64,000 nucleotides of DNA from RUG100 sp050953425 (lineage in GTDB: Bacteria; Bacillota; Clostridia; Peptostreptococcales; Anaerovoracaceae). Made by a program: the position numbers and the translations under genes. Positions 16,512-26,400 of the stretch are shown in pieces (the first letter of the stretch is position 1; the number at the start of each line of letters is the position of its first letter). The stretch is from NCBI GenBank assembly GCA_050953425.1, contig JBMNMQ010000003.1:1-64000 (forward strand), given 5' to 3'. The notes under the pieces are model-generated. The model had not been told where the DNA came from. It worked only from the letters and a program-made list of their open reading frames with translations, and ran no database searches.

Positions 16512-17468
16512 ATGAGAGAAAAAGACTTTATGGAAATGGCGAAGCAGGAGATCCTGCGGCAGCTGCCGGAAGATGTCAGAGCCGGGCTCAGTCTGAAGGA
16601 AGTGGAAGTGGTGAAGATCAACGATCAGAAGAACCACGGGTTCTGCTTTCAGAAGGAGGACAGTAAGGTATCCCCAACCTTGTATCTTGACCAGGCTTAT
16701 GAGCTCTTTTGTAAGGGTGCATCGCTGGAGTGTCTGATGGGGGATGTGACACGGGCCTATCTTGAGAGCAGTGGCAGAGAAGTGGACGCATCCGAGCCTG
16801 ACCTTTCCTTCGAAAACGTTCGGGACAGTCTGCGCCTCCGCCTGGTGGAAACAAAGAGAAACCGGGAATATCTGAAGGACAAGCCTTACCTGGATGTGGG
16901 GAATGGTCTGGCACTGATCTGCGACATCCGGGTCCAGAAGAATGAAAACGTGAACTGGTGCACGGTCGTGAATAACGGCGTCATGGAGGCCAACGGATAC
17001 GACAAACATGAGCTTTTCCAAGCGGCCATCCGCAGCGCCGTAAAACTTGATCCTCCTGAGATGATGGATCTTCAGGATGTTATCTTTGGTGAGAAAGACG
17101 GAAAAGATCTTCTGTCCGGTACAGATGTTCCGATTAAGGATGAAGTCGGTGTTAATGAGTCAATCTATCACGTCAGCAGTAAGAGCAAGCAGTTCGGCGC
17201 TGCTGCATTTTTTTATCCCGGCGTAAAGGAACAGGCGGCGGAGGTCCTGGGCGAAGGATACACAGTCCTTCCAAGCAGTCTGCACGAAGTGCTTCTGGTG
17301 CCGGATTCCAGCCAGATCCCGGCAAGAGACATTCAGAATATGGTGAAGGAGATCAACCGGATACAGGTAGAACCAAAGGACGTTCTTTCCGACAACATCT
17401 ACCACTTCGACAATTTTCAGAGGAAGCTGTCAACCGTCCAGCTCGATAGGGGAAAGGAGGCACGCTAA
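16512..17468 (+). CDS. DUF5688-family protein
   Basis: A 318-residue soluble protein, start MREKDFMEM with AAGGAGGAATTCGT upstream. The pattern KEVEVVKINDQKNHGF, SPTLYLDQAYELF and a later NNGVMEANGY block fit DUF5688, a family found in Firmicute conjugative elements and phages whose function is unknown. Unusually it is inserted in the mating-channel operon between VirB6-like and PrgI genes; the stop abuts the prgI start. Confidence 0.65.
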   Translation: MREKDFMEMAKQEILRQLPEDVRAGLSLKEVEVVKINDQKNHGFCFQKEDSKVSPTLYLDQAYELFCKGASLECLMGDVTRAYLESSGREVDASEPDLSFENVRDSLRLRLVETKRNREYLKDKPYLDVGNGLALICDIRVQKNENVNWCTVVNNGVMEANGYDKHELFQAAIRSAVKLDPPEMMDLQDVIFGEKDGKDLLSGTDVPIKDEVGVNESIYHVSSKSKQFGAAAFFYPGVKEQAAEVLGEGYTVLPSSLHEVLLVPDSSQIPARDIQNMVKEINRIQVEPKDVLSDNIYHFDNFQRKLSTVQLDRGKEAR

Positions 17469-17903
17469 ATGGAAGTACGCATCAACCGGGAGATCCGCGA
17501 ATACACAGAGTCCATGTTTTTTGGGCTCACTCTGCGGCAGTTTATCTTTTCCGTACTGGCCTGCGGCGTTGCCGTTCTTATTTATTTCACATTCAAGCCA
17601 GTCCTCGGGCTGGAGACGGTAAGCTGGGTCTGCATCATCGCCGCCGCGCCCTTCGCTGCTATCGGATTCCTGAAGTACAACGGGATGACGGCAGAGAAAT
17701 TCATTGCTGCCTGGATCCGATCGGAGATCCTGCTGCCGGAGCATCTCTGCTTTGGCAACACCAATTTGTATTACAACATGTTCCGGGAGTCGGCAGAGGA
17801 GAGCCGGAAAAAGAAGTTTCCTCTTCGCAGACGCAGCGGGAGAGCCGTAAAAGAGGGCGGGTACACCAGAAAACACGGTCGGAAGGTAAAATCCGGCCGC
17901 TGA
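17469..17903 (+). CDS. PrgI-family mating-channel protein (VirB3-like)
   Basis: A 144-residue protein starting MEVRINREIREYTESMFFGL, the standard N-terminus of PrgI proteins. Two close membrane helices (residues about 22-42 and 47-68) are followed by a KYNGMTAEKFIAAW segment and a very basic C-terminal tail. PrgI is the VirB3 counterpart and always precedes the VirB4 ATPase gene, as here. Confidence 0.88.
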   Translation: MEVRINREIREYTESMFFGLTLRQFIFSVLACGVAVLIYFTFKPVLGLETVSWVCIIAAAPFAAIGFLKYNGMTAEKFIAAWIRSEILLPEHLCFGNTNLYYNMFRESAEESRKKKFPLRRRSGRAVKEGGYTRKHGRKVKSGR

Positions 17904-17926
17904 ATAGAGAATAAGGAGAAATGCAT

Positions 17927-20434
17927 ATGATCAAAACACTTACTAACATTCTGAAGCAGGACAAAGAAGGATTTCAGGTCCCGAAGAAAGTCCAGGACAT
18001 CATTCCCGTCAGCACCATATGGCCTGACGGGATTTTTCTTTCCGGGAAAAACAAGTATTCCATGACCTACAAGTTCGAGGATATCAACTATGCGGTGGCC
18101 TCCCGGGAGGACAAGGAAGCCATGTTTCTGGAATACTCGGAGCTTCTGAATGCACTGGACAGCGGAAGCACCACCAAAATCACCATCAACAACCGCAGGC
18201 TGAACCGGACGGATTTCGAAAAGCAGATCCTGATTGACATGAAGGACGACGGACTCAACGAATACCGGAAAGAATACAACGAGATGCTCATGGAGAAGGC
18301 CACCGGCTCCAACGCCATTGTCCAGGACAAGTATGTCACGATATCCGTAAACAAAAAATGCATTGAGGATGCCCGGGTGTACTTTGCCCGTGTAGGCGCA
18401 GATCTCATCGCCCACTTCAGCCGGCTGGGCTCCGTCTGCACGGAGATGGATGCGGTGGAACGTCTCCGGATCATCCACGACTTCATGCGAACCGGCGAGG
18501 AGACGAGCTTTCAGTTCGACATGAAGGATCATATGAGAAAAGGCCACAGTTTCAAGGATTATATCTGTCCGGACGATTACGAGAACCACTCCGACTATTT
18601 CAAGGTCGGTGACCGCTACGGCCGTGTGATCCTGCTCAGGGACTACGCTTCATATATCAAGGACAGCATGGTGGCGGAGATCACGGACATCAACCGCAGC
18701 ATGATGCTGAGCATCGACGTGATCCCGGTGCCGACGGACGAGGCGGTAAAGGAAGTGGAACAAAGGCTCCTTGGTGTGGAGACGAATATCACCAACTGGC
18801 AGCGAAAGCAGAACATGAACAACAACTTCTCTGCCGTTGTCCCCTACGACATGGAGCAGCAGAGAAAGGAATCCAAGGAATTTCTGGATGATCTCACCAC
18901 CAGAGACCAGCGCATGATGTTTGCGGTGATCACGGTTGTGCATACAGCGGACAGCAAAAAGCAGCTGGACAATGATTCGGAGGAGATCATGACCATCGCC
19001 AGAAAACACCTCTGTCAGATGGCGGTTCTGAAGTTCCAGCAGCTTCCGGGACTTCAGACTGCTCTGCCCTTCGGTGTCCGGAAAATCGACGCATTCCGCA
19101 CTCTGACCACAGAGTCACTTGCGGTCTTCATGCCGTCCCGTGTTCAGGAAGTCTATGACAAAAACGGAATTTACTATGGCCAGAACGTCATCAGCAAGAA
19201 CATGATGATCGCAGACAGGAGAAAGCTGCTGAACGGCAATTCATTTATTCTGGGAGTTTCCGGTTCCGGAAAATCCTTCACTGCCAAGAACGAGATCACC
19301 AATCTCATTTTGTCCACCGACGCCGACATTATCGTGGTGGATCCGGAACGTGAGTATGCGCCTCTCATCAGGGCGCTGGGAGGTTCGGTCATTGAGATCT
19401 CCGCCACTTCCCCGAACCACATCAACGCCATGGACATGAGCAGCAATTACGGGGAAACGGACCCGATCATCGAGAAATCCCAGTTCCTCCAGTCTCTCTG
19501 CGAGCAGATCATCGCCGGACACAGGTTTGCCAAAGGGCAGCAGCCCATCATCGACCGCTGCACGGAAAACGTCTACCGCTACTACAAGCAGGGAAACTAT
19601 ATGGGAACGCCGCCGACTCTTGCGGATTTTCGGGATGAACTGCTGAAGCAGAAGGAACCCGAGGCGCAATCCCTTGCACTGGAACTGGAACTTTTTACAA
19701 GAGGATCCCTCAACACCTTCGCCAGGCAGACCAATGTGGATACCTCAAACCGCCTGATCTGCTACGACATTCTGGAACTGGGAGAACAGCTTCGTGCCAT
19801 CGGAATGCTGGTGATCCTCGACTCCATCCTGAACCGCATTACGGAAAACCGGCAGAAAGGAAAGCAGACCTTCGTGTTCATCGATGAGATTTATATTCTC
19901 TTCATGCACGAGTATTCCGCCCAGTTTCTGTACAAGCTGTGGAAGCGTGTCCGGAAATACGGCGCCTACTGCACCGGGATCACCCAGAACGTGCTGGACC
20001 TTCTGCAGTCCCACACTGCCCGTACCATGCTGTCCAACTCCGAGTTCATCGTCATGCTGAATCAGGCGGCCACAGACCGGATCGAGCTGGCCCGCCTGCT
20101 GAACATCTCTGATCTTCAGCTTTCATATATCACCAACGTGGATGCCGGACACGGCCTGATCAAGGTGGGGTCCTCCCTTGTGCCGTTCGAGAACAAATTC
20201 CCGAAAAACACGAAGCTTTACAAGCTTATGACAACCAAGCCGGGAGAAGGACTGGAGGAACTGCGGAGATCTGCACCTGCGAAACCTCCTGAAGCTTCAT
20301 TTGCTGAGCCTGACATGCTCTCCGATCAGGAACTCCGCATTCTGGAGAAAATCCGCGAGGTGGCAAAATCTCAGGAAGAGTTCGATGCATTAGTGGAAAA
20401 ATACCTGAAGCCTCTGCGGGAGAAATCGCAGTAA
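17927..20434 (+). CDS. virB4: VirB4-type conjugation ATPase
   Basis: About 835 residues. ATG 17927 is preferred (7-8 bases after GGAG); ATG 17921 is too close. The N-terminal half is the CagE/TrbE/VirB4 domain. Walker A GVSGSGKSFTAKNE is near residue 440 and Walker B FVFIDEIYIL near residue 650. It energises assembly and function of the mating channel at the inner face of the membrane. The C-terminal 60 residues are an acidic, helical tail. Confidence 0.95.
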   Translation: MIKTLTNILKQDKEGFQVPKKVQDIIPVSTIWPDGIFLSGKNKYSMTYKFEDINYAVASREDKEAMFLEYSELLNALDSGSTTKITINNRRLNRTDFEKQILIDMKDDGLNEYRKEYNEMLMEKATGSNAIVQDKYVTISVNKKCIEDARVYFARVGADLIAHFSRLGSVCTEMDAVERLRIIHDFMRTGEETSFQFDMKDHMRKGHSFKDYICPDDYENHSDYFKVGDRYGRVILLRDYASYIKDSMVAEITDINRSMMLSIDVIPVPTDEAVKEVEQRLLGVETNITNWQRKQNMNNNFSAVVPYDMEQQRKESKEFLDDLTTRDQRMMFAVITVVHTADSKKQLDNDSEEIMTIARKHLCQMAVLKFQQLPGLQTALPFGVRKIDAFRTLTTESLAVFMPSRVQEVYDKNGIYYGQNVISKNMMIADRRKLLNGNSFILGVSGSGKSFTAKNEITNLILSTDADIIVVDPEREYAPLIRALGGSVIEISATSPNHINAMDMSSNYGETDPIIEKSQFLQSLCEQIIAGHRFAKGQQPIIDRCTENVYRYYKQGNYMGTPPTLADFRDELLKQKEPEAQSLALELELFTRGSLNTFARQTNVDTSNRLICYDILELGEQLRAIGMLVILDSILNRITENRQKGKQTFVFIDEIYILFMHEYSAQFLYKLWKRVRKYGAYCTGITQNVLDLLQSHTARTMLSNSEFIVMLNQAATDRIELARLLNISDLQLSYITNVDAGHGLIKVGSSLVPFENKFPKNTKLYKLMTTKPGEGLEELRRSAPAKPPEASFAEPDMLSDQELRILEKIREVAKSQEEFDALVEKYLKPLREKSQ

Positions 20435-20439
20435 GCGGC

Positions 20440-20497
20440 CGGGAGGGACGCCCTCCCGTACATGAGGACCGATGATTTCGGCCCTCATATTTTTTTG
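20440..20497 (+). terminator. Two consecutive terminator hairpins
   Basis: CGGGAGGG / CCCTCCCG form a perfect 8-bp stem at 20440-20458. ATGAGG (20462-20467) with CCTCAT (20483-20488), with an inner CCG/CGG, precedes a seven-T run. Placed between virB4 and the cell-wall hydrolase gene, they probably set a lower level for the hydrolase. Confidence 0.8.
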
Positions 20498-20513
20498 AAA
20501 GGAGGAGTGATGT

Positions 20514-22151
20514 ATGTCTGAGATAAAGACCCGGCAGGTTCGGAAAGGAACCATAAAATCGCTGGACCGGGCAGCGGCCATGACCTGCCGGTTGAAAGAC
20601 GTACAGACCAGAACAAAGGACCTGATCGATGATCCCCGCACCCGAAGCAGCAGATCTCCTGATGAGTATGCATCGAACCGGATCACGGGTATTGCGAAGG
20701 ATGCCGGAACCGATGCGGTGTATATGGCGGAAAAAACAGCCACATTGACGGCGGGAAAGATCCGCTATGCGGTGAGTCATGCTCAGGATGGCGTTTCTGA
20801 ATCCCCGGTCAGAACCCAAGGCTTCATACGGTTCCGCAAAAGACAGCTTGCAGAAAAACAGCAGATCGCCGGCAGGCAGAGAAGCCTCCGGAATTATTCC
20901 GGCAGCCGTGAGAAAAGCATCCGGAACTTTGCCAATAACCGTCAGCTTGCGAGGACAAAAGGAAAAGAGAAAGCGATCCGTGAGTTCGCTAAGCAGCGGA
21001 CCGTTGTGGATTCCCGGAAAAGATCCCTGCAGAGTGTTCGTATCACGAAGAGAGCTGCCCGGCAGACCGGAAAAATGGTACAACGAACGGCAAGGAGACT
21101 TCGGGATCTGATCCGAAGCGCAAAAGCAATGATTGAAGCCATATCTGCCGGAGGAATCGTCTGCCTTGTGACCGTGCTGGTCTGCATCCTGTTTGGAGCA
21201 GCGTTTTACTTCTTCGGGGATGACAGCTCGGCAAACTACACGCCGGTGAGCCCGGAGGTAGAAGCCTATTCTGCTGTGATTTCCAAATATGCCGGCCAAT
21301 ACGGAATCGGTGAATATACAGAGCTAGTCAAGGCCGTGATGATGCAGGAGTCTGGCGGTAAAGGCACTGATCCCATGCAGGCATCAGAAAGCGGTTACAA
21401 CAAGAAGTATCCTCACTCTCCGAACAGCATCAAGGACCCGGAATATTCCATCCAGTGCGGTGTTCAGGCACTGGCTTCATCCCTGAAGGAGGCAAAGTGC
21501 AAGAACCCCATGGATATGGACCGGATCCGTCTCGCACTGCAAGGGTACAACTACGGCAACGGATATATCTCATGGGCCATCGCCCGGGACGGCGGATACA
21601 CGGTGGAGAACGCTTCAGATTTCTCGGACATGCAGGCGAAAAAGCACGGCTGGAAATCTTATGGCGACAAGCAGTACCCTGCTCATGTTCTCCGTTACTA
21701 TCCGTACGGCAATTACAATTACGGTATCGGCAACGGCAAAATCGTCAGCGTTGCTGCTCAGCAGATCGGAAACAGAGGCGGACAAAAATTCTGGAGCTGG
21801 TACGGTTTTCATGGCCGTGTGGAATGGTGCGCCTGCTTCGTGTCATGGTGCGCAGACCAGTGCGGATATATTAAAAGCGGGACAATACCGAAATTCGCTG
21901 CCGTCGGGAGCGGTATAAGCTGGTTCAAGTCCCATCACCAATGGCAGAACAGAAGCTACAAGCCAAGTGCCGGTGATCTGATCTTCTTCGACTGGGGCGG
22001 CGACGGCAGCCCGGATCATGTGGGACTGGTGGAAAAATGCGACGGCAGAACCGTCTACACCATAGAGGGAAACAGCTCTGACACGTGCAGAAGACGCAGC
22101 TACCCGGTGGGAGGAAGACAGATCTACGGGTACGGAGTGCCGAAATATTAA
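20514..22151 (+). CDS. Bifunctional cell-wall hydrolase (lysozyme-like + CHAP)
   Basis: A 545-residue protein. Residues 1-200 are basic and probably cytoplasmic or flexible. A single membrane helix (about 207-232, GGIVCLVTVLVCILFGAAFYF) acts as anchor. Residues about 245-390 are a lysozyme-like transglycosylase domain with the catalytic Glu in MMQESGG. Residues 405-545 are a CHAP amidase/endopeptidase domain with the Cys in EWCACFVSWC and the His in SPDHVGLVEK. Such CwlT-type proteins open peptidoglycan for the mating channel. It closes the transfer operon. Confidence 0.9.
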   Translation: MSEIKTRQVRKGTIKSLDRAAAMTCRLKDVQTRTKDLIDDPRTRSSRSPDEYASNRITGIAKDAGTDAVYMAEKTATLTAGKIRYAVSHAQDGVSESPVRTQGFIRFRKRQLAEKQQIAGRQRSLRNYSGSREKSIRNFANNRQLARTKGKEKAIREFAKQRTVVDSRKRSLQSVRITKRAARQTGKMVQRTARRLRDLIRSAKAMIEAISAGGIVCLVTVLVCILFGAAFYFFGDDSSANYTPVSPEVEAYSAVISKYAGQYGIGEYTELVKAVMMQESGGKGTDPMQASESGYNKKYPHSPNSIKDPEYSIQCGVQALASSLKEAKCKNPMDMDRIRLALQGYNYGNGYISWAIARDGGYTVENASDFSDMQAKKHGWKSYGDKQYPAHVLRYYPYGNYNYGIGNGKIVSVAAQQIGNRGGQKFWSWYGFHGRVEWCACFVSWCADQCGYIKSGTIPKFAAVGSGISWFKSHHQWQNRSYKPSAGDLIFFDWGGDGSPDHVGLVEKCDGRTVYTIEGNSSDTCRRRSYPVGGRQIYGYGVPKY

Positions 22152-22247
22152 TTGGGCGATAAAACGCCCAACATACATTGTGATTGTGGAAAAAACTGAC
22201 GATAAAGGAGCCTCTATAGTAAACAACGAATGGGTTGTTGCAGGCTC
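22152..22247 (+). other. Hairpins after the transfer operon
   Basis: TTGGGCG / CGCCCAA (22152-22171) forms a perfect 7-bp stem without a T-run. A nested structure follows: GAGCCT / AGGCTC (22208-22213, 22242-22247) encloses AACAAC / GTTGTT. The first may terminate the operon; the second has no assigned role and could be a recombinase-related or leader structure. The rest of 22152-22611 shows only one weak frame. Confidence 0.45.
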
Positions 22248-22325
22248 TATGTATAACTTATAGTAGTGGATGTTAAAAAATTCCAAGCAGGGCTATTCTA
22301 TGAACATTATGTGATAGAAGTCACT

Positions 22326-22487
22326 ATGAATACCAACAAGATTAATATTAAGAAGCTTATCAACAAATATCGTAACGCAATCAGTCTGATGCAGGGTCTT
22401 GATAGTGAGATTAAAGAGAATGTACTTCGCACCAGAATTTTCTCTGACGGAATTGATGAGAATACAACAAGAAAGGACTATACATGA
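22326..22487 (+). CDS. Possible small protein upstream of recombinase
   Basis: A 53-codon frame (MNTNKINIKKLINKYRN...) with no convincing ribosome site. Residues are hydrophilic and helical. I do not recognise it. Its AT-rich composition matches the adjacent recombinase cassette, so it may be part of that cargo or just a chance frame. Confidence 0.3.
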   Translation: MNTNKINIKKLINKYRNAISLMQGLDSEIKENVLRTRIFSDGIDENTTRKDYT

Positions 22488-22611
22488 CCAGATATAAAAC
22501 CATGATTGGAATCATCGTTGCCTCAGTGCGGAATAATCAACTAATGTAACACTATCAGTGAATAAACTCTATCTTTTCCTTAGAATAAAGGAAAAGGGAG
22601 GTAGTTGTGTA

Positions 22612-23208
22612 ATGCGTTATGGTTATGTACGGGTATCAACTAAAGATCAGAATATTGCCCGTCAGATGTCCGCACTTACAGATAGCGGGATAGAAAAGAA
22701 ATATATTTATATTGACAAGGAATCTGGTAAAGACTTCAACCGAAAGAACTATAAAAGACTATTGAAGAAGTTGAAAGCGGAGGATGAGGTTTATGTTAAA
22801 TCAATTGACCGTCTGGGACGGGATTATGATGAAATCATCAAACAGTGGCAAGTTATCACCAAAGAAATAGAAGCCCATATCATCGTGCTGGATTTTCCGC
22901 TTTTGGACACCAGAAAGCAGGGGCAGGGCTTGACGGGAAAGTTCATAGCGGATTTGGTTTTGCAGATACTGTCTTATGTAGCACAGGTAGAGCGAGAGAA
23001 CATTCATCAAAGGCAATTGGAAGGTATCCGGGAAGCGAAAAAAAGAGGTGTTCCTTTTGGAAGACCAAGAAAAGAAGTTCCGAAAGACTTTGATTCTGTT
23101 GCGAAGGCATGGCAGGAGGGGAAGGTTAGCCTGCGTGTAGGAGCAAAGTGTTTGGGAACCAACCATACGACTTTTGATCGGTGGTTGAAACAAGGTGGTT
23201 ATAAATAA
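22612..23208 (+). CDS. Serine recombinase (resolvase/invertase family)
   Basis: A 198-residue protein, ATG 22612 with GGGAGG upstream. It starts MRYGYVRVSTKDQN with the nucleophile Ser9, and continues with the conserved SIDRLGRDYDEI and the long E-helix (IADLVLQILSYVAQVERENI). A GRPRKEVP linker leads to a C-terminal helix-turn-helix. The size fits small invertases/resolvases, not large integrases. It lies directly upstream of a pair of inverted recombination-like sites and a surface adhesin gene, which suggests it inverts the adhesin promoter. Confidence 0.88.
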   Translation: MRYGYVRVSTKDQNIARQMSALTDSGIEKKYIYIDKESGKDFNRKNYKRLLKKLKAEDEVYVKSIDRLGRDYDEIIKQWQVITKEIEAHIIVLDFPLLDTRKQGQGLTGKFIADLVLQILSYVAQVERENIHQRQLEGIREAKKRGVPFGRPRKEVPKDFDSVAKAWQEGKVSLRVGAKCLGTNHTTFDRWLKQGGYK

Positions 23209-23243
23209 AATGCGAAACAAAATGATGATCATTAGAGGTGAAA

Positions 23244-23389
23244 ATGGGAGAAAAGGTAGACTTTTTGTTTCACATGCGATATCTGTTATTTTTGTTAGAA
23301 ATCATAATCATTCATTCTCGAGAGCGCCAATACACCTATACAATTGTATTCTAACATTACTGTTACAAAAAGTCTACTTTTTGTAACAG
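23244..23389. promoter_or_regulatory. Candidate invertible promoter segment (inverton)
   Basis: Two 30-bp dyad-like sites, at 23244-23273 and 23360-23389, share an inverted 13-bp core (GTAGACTTTTTGT at 23256; its complement at 23365). The right site is a perfect dyad outside its four central bases. The centres carry an asymmetric AG/CT dinucleotide, which would enforce inversion. The roughly 114-base segment between them holds a minus-strand promoter candidate, TTGGCG (23330-23325), 18 bases, TATGAT (23306-23301). In the present orientation it points away from the adhesin. Confidence 0.7.
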
Positions 23390-23438
23390 CTCCTACAATA
23401 CTTATAAAAACCAAATATAATGGAAGGAAACGAGGGAT

Positions 23439-26400
23439 ATGAAGAAAAAGAAATGGTTTGGGATAGTGCTATCACTCCTTATGGTATGCAGCATGTTGTT
23501 TCAAGGTGTTGGAATGACGGTGTTTGCGGAAGCCTCTGGAAATGCTTACGCTTCTACAGGAAAAAGTACATCGAAGGAATTATCCTCGATAAAAAATCTA
23601 TCAGAACAAAGTGGTAAGGCTGTCAAAAAGACGCCCCAAAATACAGGAAGTTCAAAAACTTCATTGAAAAAGGGAACAGGAACGATTTTGTACAACACCG
23701 TTCCAATCAAAGCATTTAAAACTATCGGAGGGGTAACAGTACATGTAAATGCACCAGCTGGAAGCTTCCCAAAGGGAACAGTTCTGTCCATCAGTCCAAT
23801 GAGTTCAGATAAAGCAAAAAAAATACTAACCAGCATTCCGAATGTAACAGAGATGGTTGCATTCAATATCACTTTTAAAGATGCGGATGGTAATATTGTG
23901 CAACCGGCAGATGGAAAAACAGTCAAAGTTACATTCGCAAATGGAACAAATTCCAATATGACAAGCGGCAAAGAAATCAGCATTTACCACGCCGGAGACA
24001 ATGGGCTGGAACAGCTGGCTTCAAAGACTGTTTCAGAGTCTGGAAGGAGTTCTTCTATTTCTGTACAAGCTAAAAGTTTTTCGCCATATGTTGAGGTATC
24101 CAGAGGAAGCTCTCAGGAAGCCATAAAGAAAAATGTGTTAAGGATACCTGTAAACGGTTTACCGGTAGCAATTGATACAGCTATAACGAAACTACAGGTT
24201 TTAGATCCAGATAAAAAACCGGCGACAGAACTGACATACAGCAGTGGCTTCTATCTGGATATGGATTGGGAGACTAAGACAGATCAGATTGTTCATTCTG
24301 GCGATTATTTTGATGTCACAATTCCAAATACGATTAACCTGAATAATTCAGAGACAGTTAAAAATTTTGACCTGACCAATGCAGATGGAACCGTTGTTGC
24401 CCATGCGACTGTGACAGCCAATTCGCTTTCCGCGGAATCTGGTGGTGGCACAATCCATGTTGTGTTCAACGAAAATGCAGATAACCGGTATAATGTAAAA
24501 GGCACTTTAACTTTGTACGCCTTCTTCAACCAGGAGAAAGTAAAGGAGAACACCACGGTACCCATTCAGATGGAGGTCAACGGGAAAACATCCGATACTC
24601 CCGGCTCCCCCTCCATTGTGATCAAGCCAAATCCGCAAATACATGAGACCTTAGGCAAGTGGGGAAGCAAGACGGACGACCCCAACGTTGTCCTGTGGAG
24701 AATGCGTATCAATCAACAGAAACTCAACCTCAATAACTTGGTGATAAATGACTCCCTCACGTCGGGCAATGGGACAATCATACAGAATGACCCAAGCAAG
24801 CCTATTATGTTGCAAGAGGTCGAATACGACGGGGCTGCGGCAATTTCCAAGGTGATAGGCAACGTCGACCTCGCGGGGAAGTTGGTAGTGTCGTCCGACG
24901 GTAACTCATTCACACTGAACCTCGGTAACAGCGGCACGAAGCAGTACTGGCTCACCTACTACACGACCAAGACCAACAGCGACCCTCAGACGAACCATGC
25001 CGAGCTGAGCGCCGACAATGTACAAACGGTAATTAAGAACATAACCTACAAGGAAAAGGGTGGCGGAGGCACGGCCGGTGGTGACTTAGCCAATAAAATC
25101 AAACTGACGAAGGTCGATGCAGATAATAATAGCGTATTGCTTGCAGGTGCTGTGTTTACCGTAACAAGACCTGATGGAAGTACGTTTGAGCTTACAACCG
25201 GGGCGGATGGAACCGTGACTTCCGGTTTACTCACACAGGGTTCTTACAAAGTTAGGGAAAAAACTGCTCCTGCTGGATACAAGTTAAATAATGAAGAATA
25301 TACTTTGCAGGTTAACTCTTCTGGCGGGGCTCTTCGGACCATCAAAGATGAGCCGGCCAGAACTTCGGTGTGTGTGAACAAGAAGTGGATTGGGACAACA
25401 GGAGATGCGGTTACGGTGCATCTGTACGCGGATGGAACAGATACAGGAAAGGTAGTTACATTAAATGCCTCAAACAGCTGGAAAAACGCATTCGGTAACC
25501 TGCGCAAGTATTCGGCGAGCGGATCGCAAATCAAATATACGGTCAAGGAAGATGTGCCAGCCGGATATGAGGGAAAGATAACTGGCTCGCAGGAAAACGG
25601 TTATACCATCACCAACACTAATGTAGAAAAGATGTCTATTCCCATCACAAAGACATGGGTGGGCAAGGCTGGTGATGCTGTCACTGTGAAACTGCTTGCA
25701 GATAAGAAAGACACTGGGAAAACCGTTACTTTGAATGCAGACAACCAGTGGAAAGGGAACTTTACCGACCTGGTGAAATACGATAGTACAGACGGACATG
25801 AGATTAACTATACGATCGAAGAAGTCAAGGTGGATGGCTATAATAGCGTCATCAGCGGTACAGCAGGAACGGGTTTTACGATTACCAATACGATTACCGG
25901 AAAGGTATCCATCCCTGTCACAAAAACATGGGTTGGAAAAACAGGAACTTCTGCGACGATTCATCTGTACGCTGATGGTGCAGAAGTTGATTCCACAACC
26001 CTGAATACTGGAAACAACTGGCAGTATACCTTCAGCAATCTGGAAAAATACAATAACGGAAAAGAAATCCAATACACCATCAAAGAAGATGCTATTGAGA
26101 ACTACAAATCGGAAATCACAGGCAATATGACTTCTGGATTTACGGTAAAGAACACAAACACCGAGAAAATTTCCATACCGGTGACGAAGAAGTGGGTCGG
26201 CAAGGAAGCACCTTCTGCTACGATCAAATTACTGGCGGATGGTAAAGAAAAAGACAGCGTTACCCTCACGAAGAATGATGACTGGACGCATACCTTTAAA
26301 GATCTTCCAAAGTATGATGAGACCGATGGACATGAGATTGACTATACACTGGATGAAGTGAAAGTTGACGGTTATAACACCGGCATGACAGGAACAGCGG

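Noticed and set aside
23360..23389. Simple terminator for the recombinase gene
   Set aside because: The stem is perfect, but it is followed by CTCCTACAAT rather than a T-run, lies 150 bases after the stop, and its core recurs inverted at 23256, which fits a recombination site better.
23413..23420. TATAAT as the adhesin promoter
   Set aside because: It would start transcription about 12 bases before the ATG, leaving no room for a ribosome site, and has no matching -35 box.
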